From positions 7,663,960-7,727,959 of the forward strand of contig NC_033637.1 of assembly GCF_001540865.1 (NCBI RefSeq): 64,000 bases of DNA, read 5' to 3'. Of the stretch, positions 10,618-21,198 are shown in pieces. A model generated the notes under the pieces. The model saw only the letters and a list, made by a program, of their open reading frames with translations. It ran no database searches and was not told the origin of the DNA. The DNA comes from Ananas comosus (taxonomy: Eukaryota > Streptophyta > Magnoliopsida > Poales > Bromeliaceae). The translations under genes and the position numbers were made by a program. How positions within the stretch are numbered: position 1 is the stretch's first letter; each line of letters begins with the position of its first letter.

Positions 10618-11855
10618 CACTGTGCATCCCGGCGGAACCAAGAAGTACCGCGACCTGAAGCAACACTTTTGGTGGCCCAATATGAAACTGGACGTAGCTC
10701 AGCACATGGCTCAGTGCCTGGTTTGTCAGCAAGTGAAGGCTGAGCACCAGCGACCTACTAGAAAGCTACAACCACTTTTGGTGCCTATGTGGAAGTAGGA
10801 ACAGATTACCATGGATTTCGTCACAGGTTTGCCTCAATCATAGCGAGGCCAAGACGCGATCTGGGTTATCGTGGACCGGTTGACAAAGTCGGCCCACTTT
10901 CTGCCGGTGCACACGACTTAGTCCCATGACTGACTGGCACAGCTTTATCTCGACGAGATCGTCAGGCTTCATAGGGTGCCAGTGTCGATCGTCTCGGATC
11001 GGGACACTCGCTTCGTATCCTAGTTCTGGAGGAGCTTACAACAGACCTTGGGTACAAAGCTGAACTTCAATATGGCTTTCCACCCACAGAGCGACGATCA
11101 GTCCGAGCGAGTCATTCAGACGCTCGAGGACATGCATCGTGCTTGTGTCCTGAACTACGGCAAATGATGGTTCAAGTACTTACCGCTGGCAGAATTCGCC
11201 TATAACAATAGTTATCAGGCGAGTATCGAGATAGCGCCGTATGAGGCATTGTATGGACGTCGATGTCGGTCCTCTATCAGTTGGGACGATGTCAGTGAGC
11301 ACCGGGTGATCGGGCCAGACTTGTTGGAAGATGTGGAAGCCAAGAATCACATTGCGAGGGACCAGCTACTGACCGCGCAGAGTCGATAGAAGAGCTATGC
11401 GGACCAGCGACGGTGTGACTTGTTCTAGGTCAGCGAGCATGTGTTGCTTAAGGTGTCGCCGTCTAGAGGGATCAAACGGTTCAGGTTGCGGAACAAGCTT
11501 AGTCCGTGATTTGTTGGACCGTTTGAGATCTTAGAGCGTGTTGGTCCGGTGGCGTATCGGTTGGCTCTTCCTCCGAGTCTCGCCCAAGTGCATGATATGT
11601 TTCACGTGTCCATGCTTCGGAAGTACATCCCAGATCTAGTCCCACATTATCAGTCCAACAACTATTCAGCTACAGGAGGATCTGAGTTATGATGAGGCTC
11701 CGTTGCGGATTTTGGCACCAGAGGTGAAGCGGCTGTGGAATCGGAGTATTCCGTATGTGAAGGTTCTGTGAGAGAACCACAAGCGTGAGGCTACCTAGGA
11801 GCTTGAGTCTGCTATGCGGGAGCAATATCCTCAATTGTTTAGAGGAGCTGAGTGA
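10618..11855 (+). pseudogene. pol: Chromovirus pol: integrase and chromodomain (decayed)
   Basis: It starts with the second half of the zinc finger (HPGGTKKYRDLKQHFWWP, then CLVCQQVKAEHQRP). The DDE core is recognisable: MDFVTGLP, IVSDRDTRF, and HPQSDDQSERVIQTLED. Next come LAEFAYNNSY, ALYGRRCRS, a [19 protein letters not shown] segment and [16 protein letters not shown]. The tail (RILAPEVKRLWNRSIPYVKV, then ELESAMREQYPQLF) resembles the chromodomain-like end of Tekay/Del elements. Numerous TAG/TGA stops look like decay of CAG and TGG codons. Integrase would insert the cDNA into the genome; this copy cannot. Confidence 0.85.
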
Positions 11856-11880
11856 TTAAATTTCGGGGACGAAACTTCTT

Positions 11881-11892
11881 GTGGGGGGATGA
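11881..11892 (+). other. Polypurine tract
   Basis: GTGGGGGGATGA lies immediately before the TG of LTR b. It primes plus-strand DNA synthesis in LTR elements. Confidence 0.75.
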
Positions 11893-14800
11893 TGTAATAC
11901 CTAAGAATTCGAATTTGAAATTTGAATTTGAATTGTTATATATATATAAATATATATAGGTATACTTGTGGAGGTAGAGAGAGATGACTTTTGTCGCAAA
12001 TCGACAACCAATTCTGGCGAAATAAAATCACAGGTTTGATGGTCGGGCAGTGCCGGAGGTGCTAGCGTGATCCATTCGTAAATCCGACGAACCGATTGTC
12101 CAGAATCGCACGTTGTTTGAGGAAGGGTCAAGATTGCATATTAGGTTTTCCGCGAAAAAGCTAATATTTTATGTACCGAATCGCGAGGGATCGCGCGTAT
12201 TACACGTGCCTAGAGGGACTAGGGTAGAAATGTTGAGTTTTTAGGGAGTTACCTGCAATTATACTTCTACGTATATAATGGCATTTAGGGTTTCCTCCTC
12301 CCAAACCCTAACCCTAGCCTTCCCTCTCTCCTCTCTCGAGTCCTAGCCAGCTCCCCACCCTCTTCTGGCAGCGCCGTGCACTTTCCCAGCCGCCGGCAAG
12401 CCTCCTCCGGCCGGCCAAACCTCGGCAACAGCACCCTCTCCCTCTCTCTCAACTCTCTCCCTTTCCCTTTTTCATTTGGCTAGGCCTACCTGGGAGAATA
12501 GCAGCACCCTGCGGAGAGGTTTTAAGTGCCCGTCGGCACGAGCCGTATCCACCGTGCCGTACAGTGCCAACAAAATACCGACACGATACAGACCCCGTGC
12601 CGATGGCACAGCTGAAAACCCTCTATTCTTTAAATTAGTAAGTAATTTTCTCAATAAAGTTCAAAAAATGTGATAAAAAGACATAAATAGTTAGAATATT
12701 TCGTTGCTAAAGAAAATAAATATTTCATACTATTATGTGTCGGCACACAAGAATTTTTTTGACCGGCATGTATCGGCACGGCTCGACACGCACCGTGCCG
12801 TACAGTGCCGACAAGTTTCCGGCACGACCCCGTGCCACGGCACTTAAATCCTTGCTGCGGACCTCACCTCTGGCAGCACAGGGCTCCAATCCTACTCCCT
12901 CCGGCAACCCCGTCGTCGCTGAGCGCCACCGCGGGCTCCACAGTCATCTCGGGCTATCCCTAGCAATGGCAGCTCCACCTCCTTGCAGCGACGCCGTCGC
13001 CGCCCCTAAGCAGTGCCACCACCTCCCTCCGGTCCTGGGGAACACGCCACTCCCCGCCGCTGGCCAAGGTGAGCATTGTGTTCCTTCCCCCCCTCCGCAC
13101 TCACCCCTAGGTCACACGCCGACAGTCGATGGCCGACCGAAGCGAGCAGCTCCCTTCCTGGCCCAGATTTGAGCCTTTTTGGCTCTACTTACTGTTCCGA
13201 ACATCTAGGAGCTCCCCGACTCTCCAGAAAGTGAGCACGGTGACCTAGAGTCGTCGATGATCACCGTGCTCACCTCGGTTTATGTCTGAGGAGCTCCGAC
13301 TCGCTGTTTTTGCATTGTCACCCCCAAAGCCTTTAGTTAATTGTAGTAATCTTGGCCCTGGAGCGTTCCTCAGCTGACTTTCTTACCCCAGAAAGCGAGC
13401 ATGAGCTTCGCTGCGTCAAGACCAATCCGCTGGTGCTCTTGGTTGGTCTAGCAGACGCACGGTGTTCTCTATCGGCCCTAATTTGCATGTAATTTAACTT
13501 ATTTTGTGATATATCTCTTGTTTAGGGGCCTGTTTGCAATTGTGATAGCAGAAGCTGTCTTGGGCAGCATGAGGCCACTTGGTGTGACTCTCTAGACTGG
13601 TTGTCCAAGCTTTCGATGCCCTCGCGGAATCAGAGTTAATTCCTGAAGCGTTTTTCGATAAAATCGTAGGCGAAACGCGGTGACTGTTGTGGGGTCCACT
13701 TGTTAGTAGTGTTATCACCCAGATGCGTCGCAGAACCTTGTTGGCTGGTTACACTCGTTGTCTCGAGTTTCCAAAGACAACGAGTGAGCGACGGAGGGTT
13801 CCGATGCCGAAAACGGCATTTCCGGAAACCCAGAATGGCATTAAGTGCTTTGGTGTATCTGTATTCCTTTGGCTTATGTTTGCTGTCCGAACACCTATGT
13901 CGGTGTGTTTCGGGACAGCGGGTGTCCAGGATTATGCTTGGGTCCCTTGGGAAACACTTCGTTGAGTTTGAAAGTGTTTCGGCGGACTTTTTGAAACTTT
14001 TGACTGTTCCGGGGCTATATGTTTAGGGTTTTGGAGTCGACCTAGTGAGTCTTGACTTGGTGGGTCGTTCATAGGTCCAATTGATGTCCCAGAGCGCCTC
14101 GAGTATTAGACGCTGCTACGATTACAGGTGGGTGCTTCGATTAGGAGTCGGTACAGTAGTGCTAGCTCGGTGATATTCTTCCCTTACTCTTTCCCGTTAA
14201 CTTGCATTCTCTTGATGAGCATTTTACCACTAGACTTCTGGTTTGTTTACTCTACTTCTGCTCGTTCACATATTTGTAGTAGAGAGGTGTTGGATTTATT
14301 GCATGATCTCTACTTGTGAGACCTGATTGGTCGATGCCGATCGGTTCGCCGATCTGGTGATCTTGTTTAGAAAGGTGTGGATTGTTGACTTCGGCTATTT
14401 GCCGTATTGATTGACTTTTGAGCATTTTGCATCGATCGTCACAGCTCATGTAGCATATCATGTACACCAGCAGTTTGGCCACTGCGTGGGTGTTCTTTTC
14501 CGGAAAAGTGGTCGTCTCTACAACCTACGGGCCCCTGCAAGGGTTTTGTGCTAGGTGGGTACGCATACTGTGACACTTCCTACGGTCTTTAAACCTATAC
14601 GGTGAGGTGTTTGGATACCAGTTTTCATACAGTTGATGTATATGTTATTGTTTACAGTAGCGGTAGGTGATTACTATTATGCATATCTATATTTCCTTAA
14701 TCCGCTATTGTACATGAGTATCTATCTATCTATCTTAGTTGTTTTTCTCCCGCAAGTGAGTACACTCGCCCTCGTTGGCTTGCGGTATCCACTGGAAGAC

Positions 14801-15596
14801 CCTTGTTGGTTTCTCATACCCCCCTTCAGATGATCTCGGTGGTGGGAGTCGAGACGGTGCGCGAGGTGCGATAGCTAGCGAGCTCTAGAGGTCCCGACAC
14901 ATCTGCATTGGTTACGGTTACTCCGATTAGACCGATTTTATTTATGATTAATAAATTAGAAATTATAGTTAAGTTACATGTTTTCTTGACTATTGGTTTT
15001 AAAATAATCCTGGTTGTGGACGATCATTTAGTTGCAAGTATTTGAAATAACAATTCTTTTGGAATTTTCGGTGAGATGGTATTTTAGTTGTATGATATGT
15101 GGTTTTCTAACCCTCGAGGTAGTCGGCATTTTCAAAAGATGGGTTTCCGTGTAGGAGACTGTTTTCAAAAGGCTTTTTCGGTTTTATCGATCCTTAGTAT
15201 TTAAAAATAAAGTTTCCGGATGGGAAACACCTTCAAACGATAGAATTGATTGCTGTAATGTGCATTTGCATCATCCTTCGTCTAAGGAGTGCTTAGAACA
15301 TGCATCATTTCAAGGATTGCTAACTGAATGATTGTCGTGAGCGTATACATTGTGAATGCTGCTTGTGTGATTGAATGTAGTGTTGCAACGACTCTTGTAG
15401 TAGTACACCGTGTAAATATAGGGGAGACCCTGTCCTAATGGATAGGGGAAAACCTATAGTTGTGGCAGGTCTGGTCTGTTCTGTCCTATGGCATGTTTGT
15501 ATTTCAAAAAAAAAAAAAGACATTTTCCGATGGCTTCACTTTCGAACCGGCTTCTTCTTCGAAAAAACTTTACAAAAAGAGCCCCCGGGCGTGATA
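11893..15596 (+). repeat. LTR b of a second chromovirus family
   Basis: It begins TGTAATACCTAAG after a polypurine tract and ends GGGCGTGATA, 8 bases before a second tRNA-Met primer site. A TATA-like TATATAAT lies at 12272. Without the inserted MITE it would be about 3.36 kb. I find no stretch-level match to LTR a, although both share the chromovirus LTR style and GCGTGA(C/T)A end. It serves as 3' LTR of the preceding gag-pol and as 5' LTR of the gag fragment at 15782. The ORFs inside it are not genes. Confidence 0.65.
12517..12854. mobile_element. hAT-type MITE, copy 3 (338 bp), inside LTR b
   Basis: Inverted ends AGGTTTTAAGTGCC and GGCACTTAAATCCTTG are flanked by CTGCGGAG (12509-12516) and CTGCGGAC (12855-12862), 7 of 8 matching. 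It is close to the 87-425 copy in length and composition. The left end appears to lack the first CA. Confidence 0.75.
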
Positions 15597-15604
15597 GATT
15601 AAGA

Positions 15605-15616
15605 TGGTATCAGAGC
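15605..15616 (+). other. Primer binding site, tRNA-iMet (second element)
   Basis: TGGTATCAGAGC lies 8 bases after the end of LTR b. It shows that LTR b is also the 5' LTR of a downstream element. Confidence 0.9.
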
Positions 15617-15781
15617 CAGGTTACAGCTACACACTCATTCAAGGTGTTTAACTAAACCACTGGTTAGGTTGACCCATAAGAAGACCTAAGGTGTAGATGC
15701 GCGAGTACGGGGTGTTTGGGGTTGAGTTCCAATGCGAGTCGAGTCAATTCTTATCACTTGACAGTGTTCTTTGTTGATATA

Positions 15782-16360
15782 GATGGCTCGTGGTAGACCC
15801 CCACATCCAGGTCGCGGTGCTGGACGTACACATGAGGAGGCATCCGACAGTGCGCGGACTCGTGTGTCTTTGGAGGGTGTCTGTGGAGACTAGATGGGCG
15901 CCGAGCAGCTGGGGGCTTCTCATAAACAATAGCTCGAGGCCGAAATAGCCGATATGAGTAGTCAACAGACAACCCTCTCAGGCATGTTTCAGCAGTTCTT
16001 GCAGGAGCAAGCTATAGCTGCTGTCGCTCCGGTCCCACCTCCGGCGCAAAGTACTCCAGTGACCACAGACCCCCCTGTAGCACCAGCACCAATCACGACT
16101 GCGGCCATGACGACGACAACTATGACGACTCTTCCCTCAAGGGTGCTGACTTACTGTCAGCAAATGGCACCCGTATCAGGGCTAGGTTGTCAGAGTTCAA
16201 GGAGTTCGACCCGCCGTAGTTCGATGGCAAGCATAACGACGGTTGGGCAGTCGAGCGTTAGATCGCCCACATGGAGAAGCTGTTTTGCAACCTCACATCG
16301 ACAAACAGGATAAGGTCCCGTACTCACGTTAGCCGCCCACTGCTACGTCTCGTTGAGAAA
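15782..16360 (+). pseudogene. gag: Chromovirus gag fragment, second element
   Basis: ATG at 15782 gives MARGRPPHPGRGAGRTHEEA, with stops near 15892 and 15932. An Ala/Pro/Thr-rich linker follows, then in shifted frames the start of the gag domain (LSEFKEFDPP, HMEKLFCNL). Similarity fades around 16350-16370, where host intron sequence begins. The rest of the element is missing, so this end is a truncation and not a normal insertion border. Confidence 0.75.
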
Positions 16361-16936
16361 TTAACTTTCTCTACATTGTTTCTCTGTTTAACCACTTAAA
16401 CATGAGACCCAAGCACAACAAAAGTTATAATTAACATGAATAACTTACTGTATTTTAGCATTGAATGGCTTGCTTGAACTTTTATATATAAGTACCATCA
16501 GAAAATTCGATAAAGTTTAGATGTCAACAAAGTAAAACCATTTAATGTTCAATAATGCCTTATCCACTCTAATAGTCTTGCAGACCACCTAATTCAGGTA
16601 ATGAACTCGACAACAAAGTACGTTTCAGATCTTAGATAAGAATAGGCCACCAAACTAAAACTACCAGTTGATATGATCTGGATGGACATAACAAAAGCTA
16701 CCATTATCTGTTTGGACGGATCAAATTGGTTCAAAAATTGCACCATGGACCAACATTCGAGTCAAGAAGCAATTGTTCAGTTAAGTTCTAACACAGTTTA
16801 AAACACAGAATGGTCTGACGAAAATCATGCTTCAATTTTTTTTATGATCATCTGGTGGACTATTCTTGAGCATTATCAACTAAGGCTAAGCAATACAAGC
16901 TGTTAAACTGAAAAAATGGTCAAAGAGGTGTCTTAC
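16361..16936 (-). other. Remnant of intron 3 of the 5-phosphatase gene
   Basis: AT-rich sequence directly downstream, in gene direction, of the exon 3 donor GTAAGA at 16936. I searched it for the next expected exon of the family (a start like VGLEG and then the phosphatase core) and see none. It ends at the truncated retroelement. Confidence 0.6.
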
Positions 16937-17747
16937 TTTCTCTTTAGCAGCAGCAATCGCAAGATAACCAGCACCCATTTCAACCTCTTGCAGCCCAACA
17001 ACAACTAATCCAACCTCTGATTCAGAGAAGTCCAGCAAAGCTGCAAGTGAATTATAAGATGCTCTTTCTTGCCCAACATTCCAAGTACCCACTAGAATTT
17101 TCAGATGTTCAAATTTGCTGTATAGTGTCTCTTTCTGTATCAACTCGGATTGCAAGATGTTGTCAATAGGCCCTGGAGAGGACAGATTCCATCCACAAAT
17201 CCCCCCGTGATTAGCCAATGTAAAAATATACAAACCAGCAACAGCCATTTTTATAATTGGATTGTTATGGGCTACCCATCCTCCTATCAAATTTCCTTCA
17301 ATATCCATTAAATGGACTGTACCATCCATGTAACCCACCCACACTCTCAAACCGAATGTACAAATGCACAGAATAGAAGAAGCGTGATGTTGAAACTCTT
17401 GTAGCCGATTACCATTACCATCCCAAAGAGCAAGTGAGCCATTTGCACTACCAGTCCAAATCGTTCCATCCATTGACATTGCTAATGCCTCTATTCTTCG
17501 ATTATCATCCCCAAATCCAGCCTTGACTGCAACTCTCCGAACAGCATCAGCTGCTCCTATCAAGGCATTACGCGACCTCTGGAAAAAACTGACAGAACTT
17601 TGTGATTTATCCTTCTTAAAAGAGGAGAAAAGGTTTATCTTTGTATCATCCTCTTCATAAGCACCCTGAACAGACAAGATATCAAACCGAGTCTCAACCT
17701 GGACGTCTATGTTAATGACCTTGAGAAGCTCCTTTGTACGAGAGTCC
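16937..17747 (-). CDS. 5-phosphatase gene, exon 3
   Basis: Acceptor CAG ends at 17748. The first base completes Trp and DSRTKELLKV follows. It encodes SVSFFQRSRNALIGAADAVR, then WD units (MDGTIWTGSANGSLALWDG, ILCICTFGLRVWVGYMDGTV, LYIFTLANHGGICGW), and enters the phosphatase domain (LVGTWNVGQERASYNSLAAL, GLQEVEMGAG). It ends AAAKEK on a codon boundary at donor GTAAGA (16936). Intron 2 (17748-17856) is 109 bp. Confidence 0.9.
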
Positions 17748-20700
17748 CTGTTTGGTTAAATAGTGAACATTTTGAGTCGATAACAGTTATAGTCAAAATT
17801 AAACTATGGTATCTTATTTAAAAATAGCAAAGGAAAGGGAGCTAGTGATGGCATACCAAAGTGCAAATGAAAGATAACCACCACTCCACACTTTTGATCT
17901 AGAATTATCAGACAACAAATGTTTAACATCTACAGTAGGTAAGGGGCAGACTCCTCCATAAGTGACTAGGCTCTTAAGGTCAACATATGACCTCTCAACC
18001 AATTGAGAAACTTTATGACTTTCTTCTATTGCTACAGAGAGGGAGTGCTCAAGAGCATCCTTAGACCAAACTTTAACAATTCCAACTTCAGATCCGGACC
18101 ACAAGTCACCTGGAACAAAGGAAGTAAAGAATAACAGAGTAAGAATAGCTCGATTGAAAAGATCAAATAATTTCAGCTAACATAAGTAGGAAAACAGGAC
18201 TCCTAGTAGAGGCACTTAAGTTAAAGGAAATCCCAAGTCTATGCCAACCGTCATTTCCATGAGCTTCACATACTTATATGCACCAGGGGATATGTGTAAG
18301 AGCGTAAAGAAGTTGTCTCTTGTCAAAGCGATCCTTCAGACACAAATCATTCTTGGCTGTGCATATCAATCTCTTTTGGTTCAGTGTGAACCACATAAAC
18401 CAAGAATACTTCCACCCGTTAAACTCCTTGTTTATGAGATGATGTCATTGAAACATCTTAAAAGAACTTTAATCACCTTTATCTCACCTTCATTCCTAAA
18501 TCACTAGAGTTCCTAAAGATACAAAAGAAGAGCCACCTAATCAAATTAAATGTGGAAAAAAAGAGAGAAGAAAGTAGCTTAAAAGCAACAATTCAGAACT
18601 CCCAAGCATTTCATTAATTAGCATACAGATGAACATATAACTCTTCTTAGAGCATGTATTACCTACTCAAGAGAGTGGAAGAGACACAAGGAGAGAGAAT
18701 AGGAAGGTAGAAAGTGGATATTTGGAAGAGGAAAGCAGAATTTAGGGAAGAAATAGAACAGGCTTACTAAGTAGTGGGGATTAAATGCAATTTCATCGAG
18801 AAATTATTGCCTGCACCCAATGGATCCTTACGCTCCATTCACCACATACAATCTTTGATGATCAATGTCGTAAAATAAAATATAATCTGCTAGATGTGAT
18901 CTGCAACATCTAAAGGTCCTAGGTATGAAAATCATAAGTTTTAAAAGCCTACTAGCTAGGCATCAAGTAATTTCAAAGATCAACAGTATAGAAGGGGACC
19001 ATTTTTTATTCACCAGAAGTTAGTGTCCAAAATTTATGAGTTTTTATATATAGGCCTTTCAAACATCATAGAACACATCAAGCGAATTAGATTTTGATTT
19101 TGAGACCTCTAGCAGGGGAGTTTTAGGGTGCGGTGTATGTGATGTACTTATACACCTGGTGCAAGCAATAGCTTCTCCTTTTCATCTCCTGATACTAAAC
19201 CCGCTCAAAAAGACTTTCCAGGACAACTAATGTGCACAAGAAAAAATTATCTGAGGGACCATCATGTAAATAACAAGAATTTAGAGAACTATAGCAATAT
19301 TGGAAAATTCCAAAGGATAATACAATAGTTGCCTAGAAAGCAGAGAGTTGTTGCATTTTGTAATATCCCAAACTTGTCGCAACCCGCCGATGACGAGAAT
19401 TTGCCGAGGCGTGGACGGCGACGAGGATGATGGTTGATGTGGGCCTTTGAGCTAGGGTCTCGCAATGGGAATTGAGAGGAAGAAGGGGAAGAATTAGAGG
19501 AAGAAGAGAAGCTGAGAGGAAGAGAGAAGGGAATCAGATTGAGTGGGATGGAGAAGAGAGGGGAGAGGATGAGAGGAGAATTAGGAAGGAAGAAAAGCTC
19601 TATTCATTTTCTATAATCCCAAAATTACATCTGCCTGCTACTTAGTAACTGTATTTGTGCTGAAATGAAAATTGATTACATTGGTTGATTAAACTGTAAA
19701 AATATGGAAAGAAATAGTATAGGCCTGGTGGGCCCAAACTGATGGAGTCGTGGGCCTTCTGGGCTGTTGGAGAGCCCGACACCTCTGGCTTCTAGCGGGT
19801 TTGGATCCGATGCTCGACCAACCCGACCCGGTTGGAGGTTTGAGATACTCCACTTCCAGCATGGAATTACTAGATCCTGTCGTTGCACATCTTGTCTCTT
19901 GACCAGGCGATCTGAACCCTAGGTCTGCTCCGCCTCCCGCCAATGATCTCTAGCCTCCTTCTCTCTTCTTCAAGAACAAGCAACATCAAAATCCCCTAAA
20001 AAGCTACGGTCTCCATCTCCTTCTTGTTCCTCACCATGCTTGATCTCTCTATATATATCTATATGTATATATGTGTACTTATGCTTCATGCTCTTCCCGG
20101 CAGATGTTACACATTTTCAGAAGAACAGTACTTCAACCATCCAAAGGATCAACCCTTTGTTTTCCATGACAATTAGCTCTTGATAGGAAGTTAGATCTCC
20201 GTTCCACTAGTCAAAAATTGCTCGATGTGTTCGATAACTTATACTTTTGTGGATTGTTTAGTTGCTGTGATTTCAATAATTCCCTGTTCGCACGCATTTT
20301 AATTTTTCTCTTTTTCGTCGGATGTAATAAATTTTTTCCACAAATGCTTAAAACACGTTTCATCCAAACACAATACGGCGCGTTCTGAGTGCTACTTTTC
20401 AGTCGTGCAATTTCCAAGCTATGTTATCTACACAAGTTGCTGAATTCATATCTCGAAGAGAAAGAGCAAGAGTAAACAAGAGTTATCTACACAAGTTGCT
20501 GAATTCAGATCTCAAAGAGAAAGGGCAGGAGTAAACAGAGAATTACCGTACGGAGTAACGACCATCGAGAGGACCGGAGCACGGTGGGCGTTCCACGCGA
20601 GGCACTCCTTGAAATCGCCGCTCTGATCCACCGACGAGTTTGGCGGCGGCGGTGGCGGCAAAGGGCCCCTCGACTCCGTCCTCCATCCCAGGATGCGCCC

Positions 20701-21198
20701 GTCCCGGTGCCCGCTCCACACGACCCTGCGGCCGCGATCTACGGCGAGGCACAGGGCGGGCGCCGTGCGGCACGACTCCCAGAACGGCGCGCTCTCCTCG
20801 TCGCCCCTCCTCGCCCTCCCCCGCGCGCCTCCGTCGCCGAAGGCCTCGCAGAGGTTCCAGAACCGGACGCCGGACTCCTGGGCGGCCCAGATCTGGTCAT
20901 CGTCGGCGGCGGCGGCGATCGCGCGGAGGAAGGAGCCGGCCTGCGTCTCGCGGAGCGGGCGCGGGCGGAGGTCGAGGGAGGGGGGGCGGGACGGGCGGGG
21001 CGGGGGGCTGAAGATGCCGTCGGCGCGGCCGGAGAATTCGGGCAGGGGGCCGGCGGGGCCCGAGGGAGCAGGCCAGCTGGTGTCGGCGGGGGCCGAGGGA
21101 GGAGGCCGGAGGGGAGCGGTGGGGGTGATGGTGGCGGCGGTGAAGAATTCGGCGGGCAGGTCGTCCCAGTCGCTGAAGAAGTCGGGATTTCGGGACAT
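16937..21198 (-). CDS. Type II inositol polyphosphate 5-phosphatase (WD40), 5' part of gene
   Basis: Three exons (20547-21198, 17857-18109, 16937-17747) join in frame across GT..AG introns without a stop, giving 572 codons. Plant type II 5-phosphatases (the At5PTase12/13/FRA3 group) have an N-terminal WD40 region, then an inositol polyphosphate phosphatase domain that removes the 5-phosphate from inositol phosphates or phosphoinositides. All the WD40 part is here. Exon 3 continues into the first phosphatase-domain motifs (KILVGTWNVGQ, GLVVVGLQEVEMGAG). The remaining catalytic motifs, such as the downstream WxGDxNYR and PSWCDRI regions typical of the family, are absent from the window. The GC-rich, proline-rich first exon is typical of commelinid monocots. 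Either intron 3 exceeds 16.9 kb and the gene continues off the left edge, or the 3' half is lost. Confidence 0.9.
17857..18109 (-). CDS. 5-phosphatase gene, exon 2
   Basis: Acceptor TTCCAG ends at 18110. The exon opens by completing Gly and then DLWSGSEVGIVKVW, a WD unit. A linker follows (VSQLVERSYVDLKSLV), then SKVWSGGYLSFAL. It ends with TG of a split Trp codon at donor GTATGC (17856). The phase agrees with exons 1 and 3. Intron 1 is 18110-20546 and contains a solo LTR. Confidence 0.9.
19359..20111. repeat. Solo LTR (753 bp) in intron 1
   Basis: Begins TGTAATATCCC and ends GATGTTACA, flanked by an exact 5-bp target duplication CATTT (19354-19358 and 20112-20116). TG..CA ends plus a 5-bp duplication mark a solo LTR left by LTR-LTR recombination. 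Its superfamily is not identifiable from the LTR alone. It contains a GA-rich stretch (19470-19600). The rest of intron 1 (18110-19353 and 20117-20422) is AT-rich with nothing recognised. Confidence 0.75.
20423..20540. repeat. 59-bp tandem duplication beside the exon 1 donor
   Basis: Two adjacent 59-bp copies (20423-20481 and 20482-20540) each start GTTATCTACACAAGTTGCTG and differ at only a few positions. The inner copy ends 6 bases from the exon 1 splice donor at 20546-20545, so it lies at the very start of intron 1. Confidence 0.9.
20547..21198 (-). CDS. 5-phosphatase gene, exon 1
   Basis: Starts at ATG 21198 (MSRNPDFFSDWDDLPAEFF), the first ATG of the open frame. A Pro/Ala-rich region covers residues 25-85. 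The first WD-like units follow (FLRAIAAAADDDQIWAAQES and VVWSGHRDGRILGW), then AWNAHRAPVLSMVV. It ends VVTPY plus one base at donor GTAATT (20546). GC content is far above the rest of the gene. Confidence 0.88.

Noticed and set aside
12735..13172. 145-codon ORF in LTR b
   Set aside because: It begins inside the hAT MITE and runs through low-complexity leader sequence; no domain seen.
13687..14026. Overlapping ORFs of 92 and 108 codons in LTR b
   Set aside because: No recognisable domain, lies inside an LTR, and two frames are open over the same stretch.
4110..15596. LTR a and LTR b as the matching pair of one intact element
   Set aside because: Their starts, middles and ends do not align by eye beyond general chromovirus style; no shared target duplication was found.
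18241..18507. 88-codon ORF in intron 1 of the 5-phosphatase
   Set aside because: Opposite strand, no domain and no exon-like borders; likely chance in AT-rich intron.
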